From contig CAWGUE010000013.1 in the NCBI GenBank assembly GCA_963825595.1, positions 124,001 to 188,000 on the forward strand: DNA of 64,000 nucleotides, read 5' to 3'. This DNA is from JARFQH01 sp963825595. GTDB taxonomy: Bacteria; Desulfobacterota; Desulfobacteria; Desulfobacterales; SG8-13. The position numbers were made by a program, and so were the translations under genes. Every line of letters starts with the position of its first letter. Within the stretch, counting starts at the first letter, position 1. The notes below the pieces were generated by a model that was given only the letters and a program-made list of their open reading frames with translations, ran no database searches and was not told where the DNA came from. Of this stretch, positions 27,505 through 36,325 are shown piece after piece.

Positions 27505-27969
27505 GTGACTACCCGCGCCGTTCAATTCCTTAAACGAAAAAGGATTCCCTTCGAAGTGGTTAGATACGCTCACGAAGAGAAAGGAGCAGATTTTGCGGCC
27601 CGCGCGATCGGGTTTCCGCTCGAACAGACCGTTAAAACCCTGGTTGTCGACCTGGGCCATCGGAAATATTGCCTGGCGTTGGTACCGGGCGACCGCCGGT
27701 TGGACTTCAAACGACTGGCAGCGCTGTTTGGTGTTAAACGGGCGACCTTGACCGATACGGTTACCGCCGAGCGTTTGACCGGATATCTGGTGGGTGGAAT
27801 CAGCCCATTTGGGACAAAACATAAACTCCCAACGATACTGGATGAAAAGGTGTGCTCGTATGACACTCTGGTCGTTAACGGCGGGCAACGAGGAGTGATG
27901 CTGAAGATGACTCCGAAAGATATTGAGATGGCGCTGCAGTGCAGCGTTGCCGCCCTTGCCCGAGATTGA
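27505..27969 (+). CDS. YbaK/EbsC-type aminoacyl-tRNA deacylase
   Basis: The product has the YbaK fold: TTRAVQFLKRKRIPFEVVRYAHEEKG, then KTLVVDLGHRKYCLALVPGD and a GYLVGGISPFGTK loop with the conserved GG-SPFG motif. YbaK hydrolyses mischarged Cys-tRNA(Pro). A GTG with GGAG six bases upstream is chosen as start because homology begins at TTRAVQFL. Longer in-frame starts (TTG 27412, ATG 27421) would add about 30 unrelated residues. It precedes, by 150 bases, the adenylyltransferase gene. Confidence 0.88.
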   Translation: MTTRAVQFLKRKRIPFEVVRYAHEEKGADFAARAIGFPLEQTVKTLVVDLGHRKYCLALVPGDRRLDFKRLAALFGVKRATLTDTVTAERLTGYLVGGISPFGTKHKLPTILDEKVCSYDTLVVNGGQRGVMLKMTPKDIEMALQCSVAALARD

Positions 27970-28118
27970 CGGGGCCGGATCCTGTATGGCCTTTCCCCAC
28001 TGGCCCTGCATTTTTCATGAAAATGATTCAACAGGGCCTAAAATCAGCTCAACTACCTCATTCGGTATTTGGCAATCCATTCGCGGCCCGGTCGGCGTTA
28101 AACGGTAAGAGAGGGGTA

Positions 28119-28709
28119 ATGGAAACACGACCTGATAGACGCTTTAAATACGATACCGGTGTCATCCATGGAAGATTCCAGGTACTGCACAACGATCATC
28201 TCAGGTATTTGCTGGCCGGGATAAAATTGTGCAACCACCTGGTTATTGGTATTACCAATCCAGATCCCGCCCTGATTGAAGAAGAGCCGTCTGATAAGAA
28301 CCGCAGCACTCCGCATGCCAATCCGCTGACCTATTATGAAAGACTTCAACTCATTCGCGCAGCGCTGGTTGAATCCGGTGTGGCGCTGGACGCGTTTACC
28401 ATCGTACCCCTGCCCATCAGCATGCCGGATCGATATCGGCATTATGTCCCTCTGGATGCCGTCTTCTTTCTTTCCATATATGACGACTGGGGCCGGCGAA
28501 AAAAGCAATACTTCGAGTCGCTCGGCCTCGATGTGCATGTGCTCTGGGAGGTTGAACACAAAGATAAAGGGCTTAGCGGCAGCGCGATCCGGGTAAAAAT
28601 GGCGCAGGGTCAATGCTGGGAGGATGCGGTTCCAAGCAGCGTGGCTGTGCTCTTGAAGGCATGGGCGATTCCCGATAGGCTGCGAAACATCACCAGAAGC
28701 GAGGCCTGA
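28119..28709 (+). CDS. NadM-like nicotinamide-nucleotide adenylyltransferase family protein
   Basis: A 196-residue nucleotidyltransferase of the HIGH superfamily. The N-terminal GRFQVLHNDHLRYL corresponds to the GRFQPxHxGH ATP-binding motif of bacterial/archaeal NMN adenylyltransferases, with the G of HxGH changed to D. The C-terminal KGLSGSAIR matches the ISGTxIR motif that binds the triphosphate. It would join ATP and NMN to NAD+, or act on a related nucleotide. GAGAGGGG precedes the ATG. The substitution in the motif makes substrate specificity uncertain. Confidence 0.75.
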   Translation: METRPDRRFKYDTGVIHGRFQVLHNDHLRYLLAGIKLCNHLVIGITNPDPALIEEEPSDKNRSTPHANPLTYYERLQLIRAALVESGVALDAFTIVPLPISMPDRYRHYVPLDAVFFLSIYDDWGRRKKQYFESLGLDVHVLWEVEHKDKGLSGSAIRVKMAQGQCWEDAVPSSVAVLLKAWAIPDRLRNITRSEA

Positions 28710-28732
28710 TCGACAGAGTTCGGGCGCAGTTT

Positions 28733-28752
28733 TTAACAGACTGTTGAGAAAC
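28733..28752 (+). repeat. Solo end of the TTAACAG MITE-like element
   Basis: TTAACAGACTGTTGAGAAAC matches the terminal repeat of the 18461-18607 element at 18 of 20 positions. No second end lies nearby, so it is a remnant or a fortuitously preserved end. Confidence 0.45.
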
Positions 28753-28775
28753 GAATGCGCTTGGCCAAACCGTAT

Positions 28776-29918
28776 TTACAAACACCGCATCTTACGCACG
28801 GCTGCAGCCACCACTTCAATGGTTTTATCGATTTCTGCAACCGTTGTCATTCGTCCGACGCTGAAACGCAAACATCCTTTGGCCCATTCAAGCGGGACAT
28901 CCATGGCTTGGAGCACGTGGGAGACCGACACCGTGTCAGAATGACAGGCCGCACCGGCCGAGGCCGCTACATCAGTTCCGATGGCTTCCAGGATGCGGTT
29001 GGCCTCGAGTCCTTCAATGGATAGGCTCAGGGTGTTCGGCAAACATTTTATTGGGTGGCCGTTGACGCGCACGCGGTTCACCGAACGGGTCAGGCCCTCG
29101 TGCAGGCGATCCCGCAACTTCTGCATGTGGTCCATATTCGTTTGCAGATCCCGGGCCGCAATGTCACAGGCTTTTCCCAGTCCGACAATTTCGAGCACAT
29201 TTTCAGTGCCGGCCCGCCGGCCCCTTTCCTGTCCGGCACCATGGCAGAACTTTTCAGGCTGCAGAGGGGGGCGAACATAGAGGGCGCCAATGCCCTTGGG
29301 CGCATAGAGTTTGTGACCGGCTAAAGATAAAAGGTCGACGCCAAGCCTTTGGACATCCGTCGGAATTTTGCCCACAGACTGGGCGGCATCCGTATGTACG
29401 ACGATACCGTGGGCGTGTGCGATCGCTGAAATTTCCGATAAGGGCTGGATCGTGCCGACCTCATTGTTGGCATGCATGATGCTTATTAAGATGGTTTCAG
29501 GGCGGATGGCTTTTTCTACGGCAGCCGGATTTACGATACCTTCGACGTTTACCGGCAAATAGGTTGTTTCGAATCCATCGCTTTCCAGATGGCGGCAGAC
29601 TTCCAGTACTGCCGGGTGCTCGACAGCACTGGTGACGATGTGATTGCCTTTTGAACGCAAAATGGTGCTCGTTCCTCTGATGGCATGGTTGTTCGACTCC
29701 GTGCCACCGCTGGTGAAGATGACTTCCTGCGGTCGGCAATTGAGGATCCGGGCCACTTGCTTGCGGGCCCTATCCACTGCCCGCCTCGGGCCGATACCGT
29801 ACCAGTGCGAACTGGAGGGATTTCCGAATTCGGTTTCGAGATAAGGCCGCATGGCTTCAATTACCTCTGGTGCATGCGGTGTGGTACCATTGTAGTCCAA
29901 GTATATAGGCTTCATCAT
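28776..29918 (-). CDS. NifS/IscS-type cysteine desulfurase
   Basis: A 380-residue PLP enzyme of aminotransferase class V. The Schiff-base lysine is in SLAGHKLYAPKG; HTDAAQSVGK binds the cofactor; the N-terminus reads YLDYNGTTPHAPEV. The mobile catalytic cysteine loop appears as GAACHSDTVSVSHVL. It releases sulfur from cysteine as a protein persulfide for Fe-S clusters or thio-modification. The scaffold genes usually next to iscS/nifS are absent, so it may serve a dedicated pathway. An overlapping TTAACAG element end lies just beyond its 3' end. Confidence 0.92.
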   Translation of the reverse strand: MMKPIYLDYNGTTPHAPEVIEAMRPYLETEFGNPSSSHWYGIGPRRAVDRARKQVARILNCRPQEVIFTSGGTESNNHAIRGTSTILRSKGNHIVTSAVEHPAVLEVCRHLESDGFETTYLPVNVEGIVNPAAVEKAIRPETILISIMHANNEVGTIQPLSEISAIAHAHGIVVHTDAAQSVGKIPTDVQRLGVDLLSLAGHKLYAPKGIGALYVRPPLQPEKFCHGAGQERGRRAGTENVLEIVGLGKACDIAARDLQTNMDHMQKLRDRLHEGLTRSVNRVRVNGHPIKCLPNTLSLSIEGLEANRILEAIGTDVAASAGAACHSDTVSVSHVLQAMDVPLEWAKGCLRFSVGRMTTVAEIDKTIEVVAAAVRKMRCL

Positions 29919-30142
29919 TTGTAGAACTCCAAATTGCTTCTGTACAGCATTTGAGCCGCACGATGTCGCTCACAGTCGATAATTTCAAACTGGACTTGCC
30001 CGGGGAATTCATAATAGATCCCGACGCCGAAGTGCCATTAAAATTAATGCTGAAGCGCGACGGATGCAACTCAATATCACTCGCCGATGGATAAGGGGCC
30101 CAGCAGTACGAAATTTCTTGCGATAATGCAACCCGGAACGCC

Positions 30143-30940
30143 ATGGACACGGTTCAAAGAAGTTATATAAAAAAACCCACACTGGCTATGTGCAATTTTA
30201 TCACTGACACGCATCGGCTGAAACGAATTGCTTTGGAACAGGGTTTTGGCGGAATCGACTGGTCTTTCGACCTGGAGAATCTCCCGACCCGGCCGGCGGA
30301 CGAATCCCGGTGGGTCGATTTTTTGACCGCCTTAGACCCCCTTGAAGTCAGATTCCATTGCCCTTTCTCGAAGGTCGATATCGGGCACGAAAATCCCGAC
30401 AGAGGCAAGGCTGCGGTGGATGTGTTCCGGCGCGTTACAAAGCTCGTCGCTAAAGCGAACGGCAAGTTCCTTACATTGCACATCGGCCTCGGGCGTGATA
30501 CCACCAGAATACTCTCCTGGAGTGACACGGTCAGGAACCTGAGGGACATGGTGCAGTATGGTGCGGAAAAGGGAGTTAGGGTCTGCCTGGAAAATCTCGC
30601 CTGGGGGTGGACCAGCAAGCCGAACCTTTTCGAAAAGCTGGTTCGGCGCTCCGGTGCCGGTGTGACTTTCGATGTCGGCCACGCCCATGTTTGTGAAGCG
30701 GTCCGCAGTCAGCAATTCGAAGTCGAGGATTTCGTAACGCCCCACCCCGCGCGGGTGTTCAACGCTCACGTTTATGACTCCGAGATCCCGGGCGTCGGCC
30801 ATCTTCCCCCCAGGCAGCTCGCTGATATCAAGAGCCGTCTGGACATCCTTCTGCGGATCGGTTGCCCCTGGTGGACCCTTGAAATCAGGGACGTTGAGGG
30901 TTTGCTGCAGACCAAGCAGATTATTGATGCTTACCTTTAA
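30143..30940 (+). CDS. Xylose-isomerase-like TIM-barrel protein
   Basis: A 265-residue protein of the AP-endonuclease-2/sugar phosphate isomerase fold. Metal ligands can be placed in LEVRFHCPFS, KFLTLHIGLG, VCLENLAWGW, TFDVGHAHV and FNAHVYDSE, giving the His/Glu/Asp set of the family's active site. The reaction is unknown; relatives isomerise or epimerise sugars or cyclitols or repair DNA. It is followed at some distance by the EFR1-type gene. Confidence 0.85.
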   Translation: MDTVQRSYIKKPTLAMCNFITDTHRLKRIALEQGFGGIDWSFDLENLPTRPADESRWVDFLTALDPLEVRFHCPFSKVDIGHENPDRGKAAVDVFRRVTKLVAKANGKFLTLHIGLGRDTTRILSWSDTVRNLRDMVQYGAEKGVRVCLENLAWGWTSKPNLFEKLVRRSGAGVTFDVGHAHVCEAVRSQQFEVEDFVTPHPARVFNAHVYDSEIPGVGHLPPRQLADIKSRLDILLRIGCPWWTLEIRDVEGLLQTKQIIDAYL

Positions 30941-31106
30941 GTTAGCGTCCCGTAATTTCGCGGCCGGCCGCGGTGCGGGCAGGCTTTCAACCGGCTGTGA
31001 GTTGTCGTGGCCATATCAAAGGCCACGATCGATTCCATTTTAGAGCCGTTTGGATTATGAATCTGATATTCCTCTGTAAAGCCCCAACACTGAAAGAGAA
31101 AAACCG

Positions 31107-31959
31107 ATGTCGTTAATAAACTGCAAAGCCTTGGTTGTTTTCTGTTCTCCAGCCGGTAGTACCGAGCGGGTCGCCCGAAACATGACACAGAAGATTGAAT
31201 CTATGGCGACGTCTGTCACCATGCTCGACCTGGCTGACACCCCGGACATCGATTCAATTTTTTCACAACTCATCGATGACGATGTCAGGGTCTGCCTGTA
31301 TATCGGCTCGCCCGTGTATGCCTCCCACCCGGTTCCTCCGGTGATGGCTTTTATTGCGCGCTTACCGAAAATTCAAAACGGTTTTTCGGTGCCGTTTGTC
31401 ACCTGGGGAGCTGTCACCAGCGGCGTTGCCCTGTATGAGATGGGGGCAGCTTTAGCGGAAAGGGGTTATCCGTTGCTGGGGGCGGCCAAAGTGACGGCCA
31501 GGCATTCGATGATGTGGGCCGAGGATACACCCCTGGGTGCCGATCGCCCGAATGATGAAGATGGTCGGGTGATTGAAGAACTCGTGGCGCACGTAACCGC
31601 AAAACTTAAATCTTCAACCCCGCTCGATATACCTCTCGCCGACCTTGACTACCAGGACCCCCATTTGCGCCAACAAATGTTCCAAAGGAGTTTCGAGGCG
31701 GCCAAGGCGGGGTTTCCCGCCAAAAAGATCTATCAGGAACGCTGCACCGCCTGCGGTATACTGCGGAGATAATTGCCCCGTAGGGGCAATAACCCTGGCG
31801 GATGCGCCCCGGATCAGCAATCTTTGCATCCACTGCTTCAACTGCGTTCGCCTTTGCCCGGAGTCGGCCATTGCCGCCGATCTAAAACCTATTCACGCGT
31901 TCATTCGGCAACGGGCAGAACTGATCAATGAATCTCAGACGACTCAGATCTACACATAA
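31107..31959 (+). pseudogene. EFR1-type flavodoxin-ferredoxin gene with a frameshift
   Basis: The first 221 codons encode a flavodoxin-like domain (VVFCSPAGSTERVARNM, then GSPVYASHPVPPVM). They end at QERCTACG plus ILRR and a TAA. The next frame resumes exactly in register as YCGDNCPVGAITL...CIHCFNCVRLCPESA, which is two 4Fe-4S ferredoxin motifs. The joined cluster would read CTACGYCGDNCP, a perfect CxxCxxCxxxCP. One extra base near 31761 (GGTATACTGC against an expected GGTTACTGC) explains the break. EFR1 proteins shuttle electrons between flavin and Fe-S centres. Either a real mutation or a sequencing error; a programmed frameshift is less likely because no slippery sequence stands there. 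Confidence 0.8.
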
Positions 31960-34021
31960 AATGTTTCGTGAAGCACTTACCATTCCGGCCCTTATTTTTC
32001 TGCTATTAATCTGTCGCACCGGATTGGCGGCGGAGGGATATGCTGTCGATAAAGATACGCTGCTGATTCGGGGCAACAATGACTTTTCTCCCTATGAATT
32101 TATAAACGACAGAAATGAGCCGGACGGTTACAACATCGATCTGATAAACGCCGTGGCCCGTCAGGTTGGACTGAAGATACGGATCGATCTCGGCCCGTTC
32201 GCCACCATAAGGCATGAACTCGAGTCCGGCCGGATCAACGCGTTGACCGGTGTGCTCTATTCGAAGGAACGGGACATCGTCTTTGACTTCTCAATCCCCC
32301 ACCTTGTCATTTCCTATGCCGTGTTCGTTCGCAAGGATTCCGATATCGTGAACCCCATGGACCTCAAGGGTAAAGAGGTCCTGGTGGTCAACGGTGTTTA
32401 TGCCCACGATTGGCTGCTTCGCAATGATTTTACCCCCCATATCATTACCGTTGATCGTCCCGAAGAGGCACTGAAAAGACTCTCCCAGGGGCGTCATGAC
32501 TGTGCCGTTCTCATCAGGCTGAATGGGCTCGACCTGATGCGGTCCCTGAAGATCGACAACCTCAAGACCGTCGGCCCGCCAGTGTTGACCCAGAAAATGG
32601 GGTTTGCAGTCAAGGCCGGGGATGCGGATCTTCTGGCGCTACTCAATGAAGGTCTCTATCTGGTCCAGAACAGTGGGGAATATGATCGCATATACCTGAA
32701 ATGGTTTTCCGTATACGAACAAAATAAGCTCAGAAACAGGCTGGTAAGTTGGGCCAAATGGATCGGATTGCCCCTATTCACCCTTCTTGTTTTCGGGGGG
32801 GTGTGGATAAGGTCTCTGAATCGCCTGGTAGCGAAACGGACCAAATCTCTGCGGGAGAACCAGGTGCTTTTGAACCGTATCCTTCAGGGAACGCCTTTTC
32901 CGACCCTGGTGGGGGATCGAAACGGCAAAATACTCTTCTGGAATCGGGCCTGCGAGGACCTGACAGGCATTTTGTCGATGGATGCCCTTGGCCGCGAAGT
33001 TGGCAATACGGGTTCGGGGAAAAAAGATGACCCGTATCTTCTTCAATTAATAACCGATCCGCCTGCAGGTGACTCTCCGGACAAACAGACACACTTCCGA
33101 TCGAATCGCCGCGATATTTCTCCGGGAGTGTCGGAAGTAGAGGTATTTGTTCCGAAACTGGGGGATCATGGGCGCTGGTTGCTGGCGGCTATCGTTCAGT
33201 TCAAAGACGAAGACGGCCATTCCCTGGGGACAATTGAGACCTGGCAGGACCTCACCGAACGTAAGGGCTTGGAGAAGCAACTCGTCCAGGCCCAAAGAAT
33301 GGAAGCCATGGGCCGTCTGTCGGGGGCCATCGCCCATGATTTCACCAATTTTTTGCAGGCGATTATGATTTACAGCGATACTGCTCTGGATGAAATTTCG
33401 CCCGATTCTCCTGTTCGGGCCCACCTGGAGGGGATTCGTAAAACAGCCGGCCGGGCCAGGGAGTTGGTTCTGCAGATAAAGGTCTTCAGCCGCCAGAAGC
33501 TGTTGAAACCGAAACCGATACATTTGAAGAAGGTTGTAGAAAGGGCTGTTGAAACAATAGCGCTGACGACCTCGGAAGACATTGAGATTCAGCTTTCGAC
33601 CGACTCGGATGCCTGGATCATGGCGGATGAAATCCCCGTCAGCCAGGTGGTGTCGAATCTGTGCCTGAATGCCATCAACGCCATGCGATCCGGCGGCGGA
33701 ACGTTAAAGGTGCAGTTGGCCGATATTGCAGAGACTCCGAAAATCGTAGAAAAAGATAGATCGGTGGACCCCAATGGCTATGTAAAATTGACCGTGGCCG
33801 ATACCGGTCACGGTATTTCGGGCGAACACCTCGAGCGGATATTCGAGCCATTTTTCACCACCCGCAAGCGCGAAGGCGGTACCGGAATGGGTTTGGCCAT
33901 CATTCACGGCATCGTAAAAGGGTACGGGGGAGAGATTACTGTAACCAGCCGGATAGGGCAGGGGACTGTCTTTGACGTCTTCTGGCCGGTGGTCCGATCA
34001 GGGCCGGAAAAGCGTCCTTGA
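31928..34021 (+). CDS. Sensor histidine kinase with periplasmic SBP3 domain
   Basis: A 697-residue hybrid-type sensor. Signal anchor (about 12-35), periplasmic solute-binding family 3 domain (about 45-265: DFSPYEFINDRNEPDGYNIDL...), one membrane helix (about 280-297), a PAS-like domain (about 310-440), a HisKA dimerisation helix with the phospho-acceptor in AIAHDFTNFLQ, and a HATPase_c domain (N box LCLNAINAM, G1 DTGHGIS, GTGMGLAI). No receiver domain is fused. It should sense a small solute, perhaps an amino acid, directly. No response-regulator gene is adjacent. The start overlaps the ferredoxin tail of the preceding gene; an ATG at 31961 is an alternative. Confidence 0.9.
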   Translation: MNLRRLRSTHKMFREALTIPALIFLLLICRTGLAAEGYAVDKDTLLIRGNNDFSPYEFINDRNEPDGYNIDLINAVARQVGLKIRIDLGPFATIRHELESGRINALTGVLYSKERDIVFDFSIPHLVISYAVFVRKDSDIVNPMDLKGKEVLVVNGVYAHDWLLRNDFTPHIITVDRPEEALKRLSQGRHDCAVLIRLNGLDLMRSLKIDNLKTVGPPVLTQKMGFAVKAGDADLLALLNEGLYLVQNSGEYDRIYLKWFSVYEQNKLRNRLVSWAKWIGLPLFTLLVFGGVWIRSLNRLVAKRTKSLRENQVLLNRILQGTPFPTLVGDRNGKILFWNRACEDLTGILSMDALGREVGNTGSGKKDDPYLLQLITDPPAGDSPDKQTHFRSNRRDISPGVSEVEVFVPKLGDHGRWLLAAIVQFKDEDGHSLGTIETWQDLTERKGLEKQLVQAQRMEAMGRLSGAIAHDFTNFLQAIMIYSDTALDEISPDSPVRAHLEGIRKTAGRARELVLQIKVFSRQKLLKPKPIHLKKVVERAVETIALTTSEDIEIQLSTDSDAWIMADEIPVSQVVSNLCLNAINAMRSGGGTLKVQLADIAETPKIVEKDRSVDPNGYVKLTVADTGHGISGEHLERIFEPFFTTRKREGGTGMGLAIIHGIVKGYGGEITVTSRIGQGTVFDVFWPVVRSGPEKRP

Positions 34022-34269
34022 TCAACACTCCATCACCTCGCCGGTCCCGATTCTGGTTGGCATTATGGTGCCCGGTAAAGAATGTTTAGAGGTCTGCCGT
34101 CGGTTTTAGGCCGACCCGGTTACGCGGCCGATAACGGTCATTTTTCTGTCGGCCATGGCTTGACATCATCGACAGGGCAAAATGTCCTCACCGGGGTGCT
34201 GCGGATGTCGTCTCGTCATAATCATCGCTGTAACCTTAGCATGGTGGAGGTCATTTAATTTTTCAAGCT
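34022..34269. other. Intergenic region downstream of the sensor kinase
   Basis: No feature beyond the possible fragment that follows. Confidence 0.3.
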
Positions 34270-34400
34270 GAAGCGACCGAAGAACACCCGACGGTATTGT
34301 CTGGAGCAGCGTAGCTGTTGCCGCCGGAAAAGGCGCAACATACGGCCCGATGCTTGCAGGGCTTGTCGGCACAAACATGACGATTAACAGCGTATTATGA
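34270..34400 (+). pseudogene. Possible gene fragment, unknown family
   Basis: A short open stretch reading SDRRTPDGIVWSSVAVAAGKG, continuing ATYGPMLAGLVGTN and ending in a stop at 34398-34400. The hydrophobic glycine-rich pattern looks like genuine protein sequence, but there is no start and no family I recognise. It would be the 3' end of an eroded gene. Confidence 0.25.
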
Positions 34401-35066
34401 CCGCCTGGAGCGATAGAAAACTTCAGTATACACCATTGAGTCCGGGTATCGTCTGTCGACAAACAGGGTCACATCCCGGATCATTGACTGGTTGCCGCAC
34501 AGGTAGAAGTCGTATGCGTTGACCGGCAGGTGCTGCGCCAGGTAATCGAGGGCTTTATCGGCCGGCAGCGACAGCATATCTCCTTCCGGTTGGATCGAAT
34601 CCGGAATGCAGGGCACATACGCATCTGCGATTTTTTCGAAATATTCCCTGTAGTATAACTCTTCATTCTGGGGCACGATGTGAAGGAGAGTAAAGCCTCT
34701 GATTCCCGATCGCGCCATGGACAGAAATGGAACGATCCCCGTTCCGGTGGCCACGAATATCGGCCTGCGGTCGGATGGTCTGAAAAGAAAGTGGCCATGC
34801 GGTCCGCTGAAGGTAAACCGTGTTCCGATGTCGGCCGTCGCCAGGGCCGGCGTGAAGATGCCGCTCTCCATCAGGTAGACGCATAGTTTCAGAGAAGGCT
34901 CGGCGGGCGCAGACAAGGGAGCGAAATACCTTTCTACGTTCTGGTAATAAAAACAGAGGTTCTGGCCGGCAAGAAATTCGAAACCGGCCGGGCGGGTCAA
35001 CTCAACCTCGAAGGTGATATCAGACAGCCATTTACGCTGATTCAGCTTACAGGTGTACGTCGGCAT
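34395..35066 (-). CDS. Ferredoxin-NADP reductase-like FAD oxidoreductase
   Basis: A 223-residue protein of the ferredoxin-reductase family without an attached ferredoxin domain. An FAD-binding barrel (RYFAPLSAPAEP, about 67-78) is followed by the NAD(P)-binding Rossmann half starting IFVATGTGIVPFLSM and ending in a YLCGNQSMI motif. It passes electrons between a pyridine nucleotide and a partner protein. GAGGGATG precedes the ATG. It lies about 30 bases downstream of the corrinoid adenosyltransferase gene on the same strand, so a shared operon is likely and it may supply electrons for corrinoid reduction. Confidence 0.85.
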   Translation of the reverse strand: MPTYTCKLNQRKWLSDITFEVELTRPAGFEFLAGQNLCFYYQNVERYFAPLSAPAEPSLKLCVYLMESGIFTPALATADIGTRFTFSGPHGHFLFRPSDRRPIFVATGTGIVPFLSMARSGIRGFTLLHIVPQNEELYYREYFEKIADAYVPCIPDSIQPEGDMLSLPADKALDYLAQHLPVNAYDFYLCGNQSMIRDVTLFVDRRYPDSMVYTEVFYRSRRS

Positions 35067-35106
35067 GTATCATCCCTCGTCATGCTGTGTATCAGAAGTG
35101 ATCCGT

Positions 35107-35622
35107 TCACTTTTCGATGCCGATCCGCGATTTTACGCCTTTCTGATAGTAGTGCTTGATGGCTTTCATTTCCGTGACCAGGTCGGCCAGTGCGATGACG
35201 CGGTCGCTGGCGTTGCGGCCAGTGATGACAAGCTCTATTCCCTCGGGTTTATTGATGATCAGCTCAACCAGTTCGCTGACCTGGATCAGACCGTACTTGA
35301 CGGCCACGTTGGCCTCTTCGAGTATAATGATACTATACTCCCCGGATGAGATGACCTCTCTCACCCTTACGAGGCCCTGGCGACAGAGGAAGATGTCCTC
35401 AGGAGATGGTTTGTTGTTCACGAACCTTCCCTGTCCGAACTGCTCAACGGTGATCAGATCGGAGAAGCGCGCGAGAGCCTTTATCTCACTGTACTCCCCC
35501 ATCTTGATAAACTGGCCGATAAAGGTTTTCAATCCGGCGCCGGCCGCTCGGATGGCCAAGCCCAGTGCCGCGGTCGTCTTCCCCTTTCCGTTGCCGGTAT
35601 ATACTTGGACGAATCCTCTCAT
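35107..35622 (-). CDS. cobO: Cob(I)yrinic acid a,c-diamide adenosyltransferase
   Basis: A CobO/BtuR/CobA-type enzyme of 171 residues: P-loop GNGKGKTTAALG near the N-terminus, then LIIILEEANVAVKYGL and a VITGRNA strand. It adenosylates cob(I)yrinate diamide or cob(I)alamin in the cytoplasm. The ATG at 35622 is preferred because the family begins directly with RGFVQVYTGNGKGKTT; a start five codons earlier is possible. No cobalamin riboswitch is seen upstream. The downstream FAD oxidoreductase may be its reductant. Known family, high confidence. Confidence 0.92.
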   Translation of the reverse strand: MRGFVQVYTGNGKGKTTAALGLAIRAAGAGLKTFIGQFIKMGEYSEIKALARFSDLITVEQFGQGRFVNNKPSPEDIFLCRQGLVRVREVISSGEYSIIILEEANVAVKYGLIQVSELVELIINKPEGIELVITGRNASDRVIALADLVTEMKAIKHYYQKGVKSRIGIEK

Positions 35623-36325
35623 GGCATGTTTCCACAACCAAATACCGCCCCAAGGGCGTACAGTGCATCTCTCATGGATCCCCCAATGACAGCCGGGTAT
35701 TTATGTTTCCGAAAATCGTTACCGTTCCTGTCAAGCGATACAAGCAAAAGACCTATTCTGTCAATAGTCAGCCTAAGAGGAGGTACACAGGAAAGCAAGC
35801 GAATCCCATTCGAGTTCGGTGTCACATCGAAACAATATTTTTATGTCAATCGCTTCAGATCTTGACAGGAATTCGGGCGACATTACCCTCCGCCATGAAA
35901 GGACATTCGGTTGAACGGCGCAGGCGACCGACCGTATTTTTTCTTTCGCGATTTCTTGGTTAGGCAATCAAAGAAGACGATCATTATGCCCCATCGCCGG
36001 TTTCCTTCAGGAATCATCGTTTCACTGTTGACTGTATCGTTTTTCGTCACGGCCTGATGGATTCGGGTCCCTTATCCCAATGATGAACGTGACGACATCC
36101 GAAGCGCTGTTGCCGGTATCAAGACCCGGGATGACCTCTGCCGCCGCCTTCAATCACGGTGGAGACATCCATGTCAAACGATGAATGGTTGAAAGTTTAG
36201 CCTGATATTCCGGAAGACGCTGTTTTTTTGAAGGGAAGTCCTCGGCTCCATCGCCGGGTTTGTCAGGCGATTATCATTCTTGATTTTTTACAATGTGCTT
36301 CAGCGGTAATCCACACCCTGAGGGC
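35623..36325. other. Intergenic region, nothing recognised
   Basis: About 700 bases between cobO and the carbamoyltransferase gene. No gene, hairpin terminator or riboswitch motif stands out. Confidence 0.35.

Noticed and set aside
31750..31775. Programmed frameshift in the EFR1-type gene
   Set aside because: No slippery heptamer or downstream pseudoknot is visible; a single-base insertion is simpler.
35623..36325. Cobalamin riboswitch upstream of cobO
   Set aside because: No B12-box or conserved core found on the strand that would precede cobO.
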